Shown in pieces: positions 45,701 to 55,453 of a stretch of DNA of 64,000 nucleotides. The notes below the pieces were generated by a model, which worked only from the letters and a program-made list of their open reading frames with translations, ran no database searches and was not told where the DNA came from. Source of the DNA: Macrocystis pyrifera (Eukaryota; Sar; Phaeophyceae; Laminariales; Laminariaceae); NCBI GenBank assembly GCA_031763025.1, contig JASSKH010000025.1, positions 9,353,665-9,417,664 of the forward strand. Direction: 5' to 3'. A program made the position numbers and the translations under genes. The stretch's first letter is position 1. The number at the start of each line of letters is the position of its first letter.

Positions 45701-48700
45701 GTATGTTTGGTACGTACGTACTATGGGGTACCCGGGCAACCTACCCTGGTAAACCTGCTAACGGGTACCTGGTATATTTTACCTATATTAGACCCCCCAA
45801 TTTTCATACCCGTCTCCGTATGACGTAATATGATACTTTGGACAATATACCTGGGTAGACTACGAGTAGTCGGGTAGCTTTAATAATGACCACAATACCA
45901 TACCTTCAACACCGGCAGCAAATCTACTTACCCTACGAAAGCACACCCTTCAATACTTGAACAACACATAGTCTCCCCTCATATAACATAGTCCGTCTTA
46001 GTTACATTGTCCACCTCATGTCGATCGGACACCATGGGAATCAAGCGGGAAGCTGTACCTTCACCGCCGGCTGTACCAACAGAGAGAGAGCACTCACATG
46101 CTGCCCGGGCTATCACAGATTCGGCCAGAGCAACTTGCGCTAGCACAGGACAACGCGGACATCGTCACCACCACGCATTCAGGACGACGTGGACATAACA
46201 ATTGTGCCGCATATCGGCGATAAACGTATGCGACGCCAGCGAGAGCATATATCCACCGCAGCTTGTACCAAAACAGCGCAGACGAAAGTGCCCATAAGCC
46301 TCAAGTGCAGGTTTTCGCTAAAAAGTATTTTTTCTTCTTTTCTCTTGTGTGGGGTGTACGATTTGTAATACCTCGTACCAATATGTACGCATCAATACTG
46401 CAGTCAGTATTTTGCTTTGTTCAATTCCACTCCAGAGCTATCGGAGGAGGCTGCATGTCGTGTGACCCCGGACTATAACGGGGGGAGATAGCATCAAGAA
46501 TCAGAACCCAACAGGGTGCGTGAACATTGGGGACACATGGCTTTAGGTCGTGGGTTCTGATTAGTATGCAGCAGTATAGTATAGCCCCTCGTAATACAAC
46601 TTGGCGATGAGTTGATGTGAGCACAATAACGAGCTACGGTACGGTAGGGGGTTTACTCCATCATAGTATAGCCCAAACATTTCCAAGTGACGGCAAGGGC
46701 AGCTGCTCAACCTAGGAGCTACCCAACCATTGCATAGTAGCATCCGATTTTTATTGCATATTACTACTTGCAAGCCCATTTGATTGAGGGTATCGGGCTT
46801 AGCTTACGACGTGGACAAAAAGTTGATTGTTGGGTGGGGTATAGAGCTCCTATGCTATAATCAAGTTAGATATAAGCCTCAAAATGATTAGCCACCGCTA
46901 CCATACCACGCGTCCAACAACAAGTTATCTCGTCTCAACCGAAAGTAGGCTTCGACGGAAAGCCTCTTTCACACGTCGGACAGATAGATCATCTACAGAG
47001 AGATTATCTAGATCAGATAGACTATCTACTGTAGATCAGATAGATCCTAACCTGCCGTTACGATATATATTGCCCTTTTTTTTCGATCATCACTTCTGCT
47101 TCCCAGCTTAACTCGTAAGAGGCTTTTACCCTCAGCAATCTTCTGGACATCAAGCGGTGGTCACAGGTGTCGTCCCTCGTCCTCCTGCATAGTACATATC
47201 CCAACCCAGTAAACATGTCTTAGACCATGCATATTTTGTAGCTCTCACCCGGCAACGTGAGCTAGATCATACAGACCATACAGATGAGGAATATACCTGC
47301 CCTGAAATATCTATGTCATAGTGAATGGGAGTGATCTGTACGTGGTCTGTACATGATCTGCGCATGAACTGTCTGTCCGAGATGTGGCTTCCTAAGACCA
47401 AGCATCAAGCTATGATGCGTGTGACCCCCTTGTCAGAGGTATAGAGGCTCGCCTGGTAGTGATGACCGACGGGTAGAACTCCCTAGACGTGTCCAGGTTG
47501 TGGTTATACGCCGTCAGCCCCGCCTCCTTCAGCTGCTTAGCTTGCTCCGCATTCAGCATCCCCAAGGTGCAGCAAACCTCCATGCCCATGCCGTTCACCT
47601 CGCGGACCTACAACAACAACAACAACAACACTCAAAATGAATACGAAGCGCGGCTTAGGGCCGACATTGTCGGAGAGCTCTCTTTTCCAGATTTCCATTT
47701 TTTATATTTGTGAATTTCGTATCGATATACGGAGGCGTTTTTATCAAAATTTGTGAATTTCAACAGAGGGAAAATATCAGGAGCGATTCGCACTCATATA
47801 CTTGGAAAAAAAACTGGAAAATCTGGACATCCAGCAAGCCACGAAAATAATGATAAAAGGGTTATAACACACATAGGTTTATTCCCGCTGAAATCACATC
47901 GCCTTTGTATCGGAGCCTGCCTTGTCACCGCAAACTAGACTGGCAATTACTTATTGTCAGAAAAATAACAACAACAACCATCTCCCTCCCCCCTCACACA
48001 CACCCCCCGCCAAAAGTTGCTCAAATTACGCCTGCCCACCATGTCGAGGATGTTGTTGAATGCCTTCTTCTTGTTGCCGAGCTCGCGCCATGCCGCCCCC
48101 ATGCAAAACCTCGTGCTGCCCGCCTCCTTTGCCCGCTTCGCCGCAGCCATCACCTCGTCAACCTAAAACACAATTTTTACCGAGGGGACAACGGGTGAGG
48201 CTGGAAATAAAGAGAGGGGAAGAACTGTTGAGCCTAAAATACACACCAGGTAAAACGTATCAAAATATTGCACAGCATGGGGCAGGTCACGATCTAGACA
48301 CATCGGACAGATCACGATCTACATATAGATCATCAGATAGATCATCTAGATCCTCACCTGCCGTTATGGCATGTTGTGCACGATCTGACTATTCCGGGGG
48401 TCCATAGTTAATAGGACCTATGGTATACATAAAAATCTATATATTTACCTACCATATTGGTCCTATTTACTATGGTCCCCCGTAATAGTACTATCCAAAT
48501 CAGGAAACCTGTGCTACAAGTAGATATTGAAGGGTATATATACGGCTGCCACCCTCCAACATGAGCTATATAGACCATACTTACAGATCAGGACTCCATC
48601 TGCCCTGATCATATCTGATCTATCTGATCTATCTGATCAGCCCGATGTGTGTTATGTCCCCTACCGTCGACTATCAACCATCACTGGAATCTCATTTTGT

Positions 48701-51045
48701 TCTTCTACCTTCAAAATATTCTCGTGAGGGTTCGGTTTGTGCCTAGTACCTGTTACATAGGTGTAATATGAATTATTCATGTATTATGTACCTGGCACAG
48801 CGTACAGCATCATCTGGCACAGAGAGTAATGTACCTAATTATCTGTATATTCAATAGAGCTATGACAGGTAGGGCAGCAGTGTAGAGAACGATAAAAAAG
48901 AAGCCTGAACGAATGCAGCACAATCGGCCGTATTCCTGGCAAAGCTCTACACTACACCACACCAAACTACACTACACCACACTATTGTACACTTCCCCAC
49001 CGAAAAGAGAAATGACTAAAGGCGACGACAGTTTGTTGCCCATAAAAGACGGTGGCAGCAACATCAGCAGCAGCAGCAGCAGCACACCAGCACCAACCAC
49101 CTAGACCGTAAATACCACCAACTGAACATCCATCACAACCACAATCACCAAACCACCACCCACCACATTAACCCACCCATCAACCACCCAACCCTACCCC
49201 CCCCACGTCCTGTTTATCAGCAACCACACCACACCCAAGCACCGACGATATATAACCACCGAACCAACCAAACACCCCACCCCACCCCAACATCCAACAC
49301 ATCCTGTATTTACTAGCGGCATCTTCATCTCCGGCGTTGTCTTGACAAAGGACTTGCGTCGCACGGACTGGGAGCAGTGGCCGCAGCAGCAGCAGCAGCA
49401 GCGGCGGCACACCAGCACCAACAACTATTAATAAGACCGCGTACAAAACACAACCTCACCAAACCACCAAACTACCAACCACCCCCTCCCACCGTCACCC
49501 CCACCTCCCCCTCCAATCCCCCCTCCAACCCGACCCCCACCCCCAGCGCGGCACGTCCTGTTTTTACTAAAAGCGTCACCTTCATCTGCGGTGTTGGCTT
49601 GACGAATGTTTTGTGTCGCACGGACTGAGAGCAGTAGCCGCAGTCTTCCGTACAGCCGCCAGTCTTGATGGACAAGAGCGTGCACTGCTGCACCTCTGTC
49701 GGGTCGAAAAACATGCGGTGGACCGACGATGCTCGGTAGAGCAGCTCGAGCATCGGCATGTCGTACACCTCCTGGATTTCTTCCTTCGTCCAGTCCTGTT
49801 CATATGTTCACAACGTTTCATCATCACGCACCCATGTCAACCTTGTCAGGTGATCCGTCGCAGGTAGTAGGGTTATCTTGAATTTGACATCAGCGGATGA
49901 TGTATCTCACAACGAAGGATAGTTGTCTATTCTACATACCAGGTAGGTAATAGGGGGTACGGATTGGTGCTTTTCTTATCCAATGTTGGATGAGTGTGAA
50001 TAAATAAATAGTTTATAATTAGGAGACGTTGTACTCGTACCAAAGGGACACGAAAGAAAAATAAGTATACACCAGGTTGTATGACCTTGAAAAGGGATCA
50101 AGATTAATTCACGGTGAAAATGATCATACGATTGGGCGTATGTTGGCAATTCAGGCTGTTAATAGAGAGATGATGGTCGCGAGGAATAGCAAAGTAAAGC
50201 AAAGGTATTTTTCGTAGGGTGTGTACTTTTGGGGTACCCGGGTAACCCACCCGAGTATTCTACAACCTTCCATACCTCCGACAGATATCATCTACGGACA
50301 GATCAGATAGGTCAGATAGATCATCTACAGATAGATCCTAAGCTGCTCTTATGATATGTTGTGCAGGATATGTACAGTATATACAATTCAAATCTAGGAA
50401 ACATGTCCAAGACCATACAGACAGTACGGCTCCACACGGCCACATGACCTACAGGTAACAGATCCTACAGATAGATCAGGAATCTACCTATCTTCCCTCA
50501 AAGACCTATATCATCGCGGGGATCCGTGATCTATCCTAGGTGTGCTTCCAACAGGTATAACCGGTACATTGCCGCACCCCAATACCATACCCGTCCGATT
50601 TTTAAAACACAACCTGGGATGGAGACACCATATGCGGGTAGCCGAGTAGCTTCAGTATTTGGCCAGAAAATAAAATAACATACCCGTAACACTGCCTACC
50701 CTACCAACAACAGCTTTGACATCATGACGTTTCGCACGCCACTTCTTCTCTCTCACTACCCTAGGCTGGAAACAAAAGCACTCTACGGGTACCTAGAGTA
50801 GGTAGGCGTATGTCGCAGTCTAACAGAACGGCAAAGGGCAGGATGGGCCATCCATCCGTGCAGTACGTATCGCCATGGTCGCAGTCCAACGAACGCAGGA
50901 GGACCAACCGAGAACGTGTCACGGGGTGCGTATAATAGAACAAGCCAACCTCACGTTTCGAACGGTTGCGTCGATGCCGTTCATGCTCCGCGTCTCCCCC
51001 ATCTTGACGTTGCGCGCCTCCTCGTAGTGGGAAGACAGCAGCCTC
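42605..51045 (-). CDS. BIOB: Biotin synthase, eight exons resolved, first exon not found
   Basis: Radical-SAM enzyme that inserts sulfur into dethiobiotin, the last step of biotin synthesis, usually mitochondrial in eukaryotes. The exons join without phase conflict into 387 residues plus an unseen N-terminus: 51,045-50,955; 49,795-49,580; 48,162-48,040; 47,607-47,453; 45,511-45,424; 44,489-44,253; 43,646-43,560; 42,772-42,605. The 4Fe-4S/SAM motif is [10 protein letters not shown] (CxxxCxxC). The 2Fe-2S ligands are also in place: Cys in TRFCMGAAW, Cys in EVCCTLGM, Cys in GISVCCGG and Arg in [21 protein letters not shown] is intact. Length and order match plant BIO2 and bacterial BioB, so the gene should be functional. 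Introns (0.4-1.9 kb) hold SINEs and minisatellites. The exon with the start codon and any targeting peptide must lie above 51,045; I could not identify it. Confidence 0.95.
43095..43265 (+). repeat. Dispersed repeat family 2, copy without insertion
   Basis: TTAGATTTGGGGTCACATAG, then CAGGCGCCCCTCCC, TTCCTTTTTATCGCGGGAAC and TCGTCGACTCGCGCC. It lies in intron 7 of biotin synthase. It gives the empty-site sequence (GGGGTCACATAGCAGGC) for the MITE insertion at 54,249. Confidence 0.7.
43560..43646 (-). CDS. BIOB: Biotin synthase exon 7
   Basis: 29 codons: [20 protein letters not shown] then SNPEFDADK. Acceptor GTGTCCAG, donor AAG|GTGGCA, phase 0 at both ends. AGANSIFTG is a family signature. Confidence 0.95.
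43853..44182 (-). mobile_element. SINE family 1, full-length, inverted, in biotin synthase intron 6
   Basis: Complement of the 7,175 copy from T run to tRNA-like head (TGAGACTTGAACCCACGAAA is the complement of the B box). It ends 71 bases from exon 6, on the same strand as the host gene. Confidence 0.85.
44253..44489 (-). CDS. BIOB: Biotin synthase exon 6
   Basis: 79 codons from [20 protein letters not shown] to LSFSEAEQ, including [27 protein letters not shown] (conserved Arg ligand) and an acidic insert ([10 protein letters not shown]). The acceptor is TGGACAG. The donor that gives the exact family length is CAG|GCGAGT (GC type). Using the next GT (CAA|GTAGGG) would add ASVMQ. Confidence 0.93.
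44528..45000. repeat. Minisatellite block 1 and duplicated flank (intron 5)
   Basis: Degenerate 20-22-base units (GGATGATTGGACAGCCAACC) run from about 44,605 to 44,877. The segment before it (44,528-44,603: GCGGCCCAGACATGATGGT ... CACTACAAGGGA) is repeated at 44,923-45,000, ahead of block 2. Segment plus array was thus duplicated as a unit of about 395 bases. Confidence 0.8.
45001..45265. repeat. Minisatellite block 2 (intron 5)
   Basis: Further units of GGATGATTGGACAGCCAACC with more drift (GATAGTGAACCATGGGATAA). It ends about 160 bases before exon 5's donor. Both blocks create Trp/Leu-rich ORFs on the minus strand ([12 protein letters not shown]) that are not genes. Confidence 0.8.
45424..45511 (-). 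CDS. BIOB: Biotin synthase exon 5
   Basis: One carried base plus 29 codons: [20 protein letters not shown] then CGGILGLGE. Contains the conserved Cys of GISVCCGG. Acceptor GTCTGGTAG, donor GAG|GTGAGC. Confidence 0.95.
46975..47400. repeat. GATC-rich dispersed repeat, split by a SINE
   Basis: Left part 46,975-47,070 (AGATAGATCATCTACAGAGA ... AACCTGCCGTTACGATATAT). Right part about 47,190-47,400 (CAGTAAACATGTCTTAGACC, CATACAGATGAGGAATATAC). The order matches the uninterrupted copy at 50,275-50,545. The SINE at 47,078-47,181 lies between. In biotin synthase intron 4. Confidence 0.7.
47078..47181 (-). mobile_element. SINE family 1, 3' end only (inverted), nested
   Basis: T run, ATCACTTCTGCTTCCCAGCT, then CTCGTAAGAGGCTTTTACCC and GGTCACAGGTGTCGTCCC. 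A 5'-truncated SINE inserted in the GATC-rich repeat. More diverged than the other SINE copies. Confidence 0.75.
47453..47607 (-). CDS. BIOB: Biotin synthase exon 4
   Basis: 51 codons and two bases: [51 protein letters not shown]. Acceptor TTGTTGTAG. The donor is AG|GCGAGC, a GC-type site, and the codon AG|A (Arg) is completed by exon 5, giving ITTRSYEDRL as in other biotin synthases. Confidence 0.96.
48040..48162 (-). CDS. BIOB: Biotin synthase exon 3
   Basis: 41 codons: [41 protein letters not shown]. Phase 0 at both ends. Acceptor TTTTAG, donor ATG|GTGGGC. Holds the conserved FCMGAAWR. Confidence 0.96.
48290..48660. repeat. GATC-rich dispersed repeat, split by a MITE
   Basis: ATCAGATAGATCATCTAGAT ... 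CCTGCCGTTATGGCATGTTG at the left, CCAAATCAGGAAACCTGTGC ... GATCTATCTGATCAGCC at the right. MITE copy 6 sits at 48,392-48,488, at the same internal point as in the 5.6-kb copy. Confidence 0.7.
48392..48488. mobile_element. MITE copy 6, nested
   Basis: TATTCCGGGGGTCCATAGTT at the left and CTATGGTCCCCCGTAATA at the right, with the usual interior shortened by about 10 bases. In biotin synthase intron 2, within the GATC-rich repeat. Confidence 0.8.
49323..49385 (-). pseudogene. Partial duplicate of biotin synthase exon 2 (pseudo-exon)
   Basis: 21 codons, [20 protein letters not shown] plus K, match the 3' end of exon 2 ([21 protein letters not shown]). There are 16 identical residues and 10 base differences in 63, and the frame is open. 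It keeps the last two Cys of the CxxxCxxC motif but lacks the segment with the first Cys. The donor GTGACG of exon 2 is ATGCCG here, so it cannot be spliced at that point. Flanking sequence is also duplicated (CACACCAGCACCAAC and an AGTAAAnACAGGA stretch), so a block of the exon-intron junction was copied in tandem. Confidence 0.8.
49580..49795 (-). CDS. BIOB: Biotin synthase exon 2
   Basis: 72 codons, phase 0 at both ends: [40 protein letters not shown], then [18 protein letters not shown] with the three Cys that bind the 4Fe-4S cluster. Acceptor TATGAACAG, donor AAG|GTGACG. Confidence 0.97.
50275..50545. repeat. GATC-rich dispersed repeat, uninterrupted copy
   Basis: CAGATAGATCATCTACAGAT, CCTAAGCTGCTCTTATGATA, TGTTGTGCAGGATATG, AAATCTAGGAAACATGTCC, GATCAGGAATCTACC. 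It gives the reference order for the copies split by MITE or SINE. A related copy in the other direction lies at 28,775-29,060. In biotin synthase intron 1. Confidence 0.7.
50955..51045 (-). CDS. BIOB: Biotin synthase exon at the N-terminal side
   Basis: One carried base plus 30 codons: [20 protein letters not shown] then [10 protein letters not shown], running into DWTKEEI of exon 2. This corresponds to the variable region before the conserved DW(S/T) in plant BIO2. Acceptor CCCCCTCAG, donor AAC|GTGAGG. A TGA lies in frame just upstream, so an earlier exon must supply the start. Confidence 0.8.
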
Positions 51046-51689
51046 CTGAGGGGGTGTCACGGTGCCACACGGTAGGTAGGCAAAGGGGGGAACAAAGCAT
51101 CTGGCAATCTCGGAACCGAAGGCAGGGACGCAAGAAGTGTGTCCCTGGGGTTGGAGAAAGCTTCCTTGTTGCACAGAGAGATAAGAGATTGTACAAGGTA
51201 CTTCCATCGCAATCGATCCTATACCAGTATACCCGCACGAAAAAGTGAAGAGCCGCCAGAGAAAACAGAGTATGTACCAACCGTGTCAGAAACAGGTATC
51301 GCGGCGGGCACCAGCCTGTCAGACCCTACGGTCGCAAGAGAGGCCTCAACGAATCCAAAATTGTCTGCGAATTAGAGCGACAACGGAATGCTACAACAGC
51401 AGCAATTGCAACACGTACAAGCTCTCTGCGGCTGACGGCGAAACGCTTGTACTAAATGAAAGCGATCCCGAGACCACTAGACAATGGAAGGGTCGGTCGT
51501 TAGACACTCGTCGTGTAGAAAAGACGCGGCATTCAACACTCGAGAATCGACCAAGACAGAGTCATCTTCGAGCCCAGGTTCGTAAAGGCGGTAGGCAAAA
51601 GCCGTAACAAAGTACCATCAATGGGCACCTGGCACGTCACAAGTACCAGATTTTAGAGCAGCAACTGATGATCGATCACAGCTATTAAT

Positions 51690-51910
51690 AGGGGTGTCAG
51701 CTAGCTGGACTTGACGGCTATTTTAATACCTGGTAGTAATGAGTTGGGTGGTGATTTAAGCCAACTAACTGACTACCTGGTAAGTATTTACTACTAGAAA
51801 ACACACGTCACGTCGCAAACGCGCCAGGCAGATCCAAAGCCGCGCCGAGTACGCAGAACTTCGCAAACTGAAATACCCAGTCGCAAGCAACTAACTGTAA
51901 TACCTAGTCA
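51690..51910. repeat. Dispersed repeat with GCCAACTAACTGAC core
   Basis: GGTGATTTAAGCCAACTAAC, TGACTACCTGGTAAGTA, then CGCGCCAGGCAGATCC and CGCAAACT. Similar to 24,120-24,260, 29,640-29,720 and 52,540-52,625. Two TACCTGGTA motifs lie in it (51,727 and 51,774). Confidence 0.5.
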
Positions 51911-52079
51911 ACTAAGGCCAACAAATAATAGCTAGTCGGCGACCTAGAGATAGCCGACTGAGAGCCTTGATGGTAGCGGTATGCTCGGTATGGGCACCGC
52001 CATCGAATAGAGCAAGAAGAGACGATAGCCCACGTGGCAACGCGGCAGTCAGAACCCATCCATGCTGTGCTGTTGTCTC

Positions 52080-52410
52080 GCTTCCTGTTTGCTACCTGGT
52101 ATTTTTGCTTGGGATCCTTTTCCTTCAAAGTCCTTCTTGCTTCTCTTTTGTTGTCGTTTCTTTCTGCTTTCTCTCGTTTTTCCCTCTTTTTTTCCTTTTT
52201 TACTCACCCTTTTTCTTCATATTTCTCTCTCCCAAATTGTCTGGTTTGTGTGGGTGGTCTGCTTTTTCGTATCCAGTACGCTTGGCATTGCATTTGATAC
52301 TCTTCATATTTGCGAACGTATTTTCTCTGGCTTGTAGTTTGTGACCACAGAGCTGTCCTTAATCTCTCTACGTGGGCTGAAGAATCGAGGGTGAGTACAA
52401 ACGCTGTGAG
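52080..52410 (+). repeat. Dispersed repeat family 3 (CAGTACG..TGGCATTGCAT..GACCACAGAGCT)
   Basis: T-rich start, then TATCCAGTACGCTTGGCATT and GTAGTTTGTGACCACAGAGC, then GAAGAATCG. Further copies are at 54,960-55,290 and 56,935-57,150, where the shared tail reads CGGCACGGACACTGG..GTGCTGGA. The type is unknown. Confidence 0.55.
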
Positions 52411-52616
52411 TTGGCTTACCATAAGCCGCCGACTAGTAGTTGGCTAGATACTACAATGAGTCGGGTGTTCTAATTTGAGGAGCTCTCCGTCTTGGAATTT
52501 GTATAACTGCCGCGTTTGTGGGTCGAAGTGAGTTTGTTGTTGGTAAAGACCAAGTCAGTTAGTTGGCTTATTTCAGCACCCAACCAATACAACAACGTAG
52601 CCGTGACGTCCAGCCA

Positions 52617-52634
52617 ACTAACCCTAACCCTATT
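52617..52634. repeat. Short telomere-like patch
   Basis: CTAACCCTAACCCTATTG: two CCCTAA units. It follows directly on the GCCAACTAAC repeat, so it may be derived from that. Confidence 0.35.
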
Positions 52635-52659
52635 GAAAAAAATAGCGATATACCTGGTA

Positions 52660-54164
52660 CATCCTACTACCTATCATTCTGGGCGGAATTATAAGCACCG
52701 CTTGGTATTCATTTCTATATCTAAACACTCCTTTAATTTGCGGCCAAAGTGATATCTCTTATTAACCGTTTTGCGGCCCTACTACTGTAGGTATAGCGAG
52801 CTAAAAAAACAGCAAAGTACAGTAGCGTTCAGCAAAATCCTCTCAAGAAGAGCGCCCAGGAGGATGAATACGACTATCACCGTGTCGCGCGCGTGTGGTG
52901 CAGGTCCTTACCTTGCACTTCGGACCCACACACTATTCGTCTACGTATTCATACTCCTTTCGCCAGGGCTGCTTCGTGTGACAGATGCTGTACTACAATC
53001 GAGTCATTTTTTCCCGACAGTTTCCCACTCTGAAGCTCCAAAAAGGTTGCTCGACAAAATTGTTTGCTGGCTGAGGCCGACCCTCGATTAGCCGTGGCCG
53101 ACCCTAGGTATGGTCAGCATCGAATCAGGGTGCCATGCCAGCGGCTAATAACGGCTAGTAGCGGCTAATTATGTTCCCAAGGTCAGTTGGGAGGGCTCAA
53201 GTTCGGGTTGGAATAGGTCTGGGTGGGATCAGGGCGCCAATCAGGAGCAGGGTTCCATATGTGTGTTGACGAATGAAACATACCAAAACATTATTTGACC
53301 AATGCATGAGCCTCTCTTCTAGTACATAACAGGTACGTGGCAAGCTTTGCTACAGTAAAACAATCAGCATAGACATAGATGTGCTGGAGGTAGATGGGTA
53401 AGAATAACGGTTTACGGTTTAACGCGCATAGGGTCCACGTACAGGGCAAAGTTGTTGCATCTCGTGTCACTCCTGTGTGCCAGGGAGCTTGAAGAGTGTA
53501 GTGTATGGTCTATCAGCTCGAACACACATTTTTTTTCTACTGTAGAAATAGCAAGTGGTAGAGAGAGAGCCCTGTACTGCGGTACTTATACCTTATAGCT
53601 GGCACCTGATATCGGCATGGTGAAGACGGTACACAAGACGATACACGGCAGTACCATTATGTGCGTATGAACTGCTGCTGTACGAGTACACAGCATGTCT
53701 TAGAAGTGCCAACAAAATAAGGCTACAAGCTGGGCCAGCCAAGACATCGCATATTCGGCAGATTGGTCACGCCCCAATCAGTTCTACGAGTTTGGACTTG
53801 AAATTTTGACACGGCGTAGTTCGTGTGCTATTCGACACAGTAGCTTCTTGCTCTATTTTTTTTTCTTTTCGAGGGAGATATGGCCGGTGCAAACTTGAAA
53901 AAATACAAGAAAAAAATCAAAGCTGCACTAGTAAAACTAAAACAAAAGTGCAGGCGGTCAGTATCTTCGAACGTGTGGTTCGAATACGATCGAAATTCGC
54001 AAAATTGAGCGGGGCATCGCAGAAATACCATGTTTTTTCGTATTCACTTGATTTACATAGGGAGTCGTGTTTTGATATATCTTTTGATGGGTGACGAATT
54101 GGCGAATTAGGCGACGAAACTTTTATCGATATTCTCCTTTTGTGTGTTCAGCACTTTCTTTTTT
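52660..54164. other. Gene-free stretch, nothing recognised
   Basis: No exon, RNA or dispersed repeat is supported. A plus-strand ATG stretch at 52,864 (MNTTITVSRACGAG) ends at a GTCC and lacks a donor consensus. A poorly ordered direct repeat, CGACCCT(C/A), lies near 53,081-53,105. Confidence 0.3.
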
Positions 54165-54455
54165 TCCTACTTCCCATTTATCATCTTCGCCCTTCTTTTC
54201 TATCTCCCTCCTATTAATAGTCGTAACTCAGATCCGGGGTCACCTATGTACGGGGGACCATACTAAATAGGACCAAATTTTGGTAGTAAAAATAGGTAAA
54301 TGTATAGGTTTTTGTGTATACCATAGGTCCTATTCACTATGGTCCCCCGTAATAGCAGGCTCTCCTCTTCCTCTCCCCCCCTCCCTCCCCACCAAGGATA
54401 GCGCCTTCATTTTTATCGCAAGAAGACATCAGCCCTTTCTTCCTTCGTCGACTCG
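54165..54455 (+). repeat. Dispersed repeat family 2, interrupted by a MITE
   Basis: CATCTTCGCCCTTCTTTTCT, TATTAATAGTCGTAACTCAG, ATCCGGGGTCACCTATG, then MITE copy 7, then GCAGGCTCTCCTCTTCC, CTTCATTTTTATCGCAAGAA and TCGTCGACTCGCGTC. Comparing it with 43,095-43,265 restores the empty site. Confidence 0.75.
54249..54354. mobile_element. MITE copy 7, best-preserved, nested
   Basis: TACGGGGGACCATACTAAAT ... ATTCACTATGGTCCCCCGTAA with terminal inverted repeats of about 26 bases and an AT-rich interior. Only about 105 bases, no coding capacity. It is a non-autonomous DNA element. Flanks and the empty site fit a TA target duplication, as in Tc1/mariner-type or some other DNA transposons. Confidence 0.88.
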
Positions 54456-54689
54456 CGTCTATTAATAATCACTTTTAGAGTCTACATCAAATTTCACCTT
54501 GATCGGGGATCGACTATTTTTGTACGAAATATAATGTGTTAAAAAGTTGATGTTTTTGTGTTTTTGCGGATATCTCGGCGAGATCGAGTTGGATTTCAAA
54601 TGTATTCATAATTTTTCAATCTAGGTTTTTTTTATTGCATATGCGGTGTTGTGTCAGGGTCAGTGCTTCCGAATCCCAAGTCCTAATTT

Positions 54690-54873
54690 ACAGTGGTTGG
54701 CGAGATACGACTTTAGGATTGGTCATCCGTTTTACGGCTGGCCCAGCTCGTACCGATTCCGTGTAACCGAAGCTGTGGATTCGGGCAACATATTCATCGG
54801 AACGAACAATTCTCGTTTTCGCGATGGAAGTATCGTAGCATACGCAGCTTGGAACTTGAAGCGTGATGCATAA
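54690..54873 (+). CDS. Possible terminal exon, product unknown
   Basis: After an acceptor-like AATTTACAG, about 60 codons run to TAA with a balanced, protein-like composition: WLARYDFRIGHPFYGWPSSY, RFRVTEAVDSGNIFIGTNNS, RFRDGSIVAYAAWNLKRDA. I know no matching family. No upstream partner exon was found, so it may be a relic. A TACCAGGTA motif follows the stop by 12 bases. Confidence 0.3.
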
Positions 54874-54959
54874 GTAGTACCGGGTACCAGGTACAGCAGT
54901 ATCAGGTACGGGTACGAGTTGGAAAACTCTCGATCTCACACGGCACAGCTATATAAGAG

Positions 54960-55290
54960 GCGTGAGTTTTGACGAACTGATCGATCTCGCATTCTTTTGT
55001 TTTTTCTTTCTTCTTTCTACTTGTTTTTTTTCGTCTCTTTTGTTTTCTCTCTATCATGGAATGTGTATGTCGTGTCTGTCGCATCCAGTACGATGACATG
55101 GCATTGCATTGTCTACTCCGCTTACTGCATAACAATGCACGAATGTATTATAGTATGTCTGTGGCGTAGTGTTACGACAACAAAACTTGCATCCCTCTAG
55201 AATCGAAGAATCGGCACGGACACTGGTTGTGCTGGACGTACGTAGACGGGTAGGAAGAACTTAACAATGAAGATCACACACAGCTATCTT
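54960..55290 (+). repeat. Dispersed repeat family 3, copy 2
   Basis: GTCGCATCCAGTACGATGAC, ATGGCATTGCATTGTC, then CGAAGAATCGGCACGGACAC and TGGACGTACGTAGACGG. Matches 52,080 and 56,935 copies. Confidence 0.55.
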
Positions 55291-55342
55291 TCAATGATAC
55301 AGGACGCAACTACTGCTGTAGCCTGTACGCATGAATAAAATA

Positions 55343-55453
55343 CTATTACGGCCATAGTAAATAGGACCTACGGTATACACAAAAACCTATATAAATCCAT
55401 ATTTTTACTAACAATATTTGGTCCTATTTACTACGGATGGTCCCCCGTAATAC
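55343..55453. mobile_element. MITE copy 8
   Basis: TATTACGGCCATAGTAAATA at the left, CTATTTACTACGGATGGTCC plus CCCGTAATA at the right, interior GGTATACACAAAAACCTAT. Four extra bases interrupt the right arm and a few are missing from the left. Confidence 0.85.
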
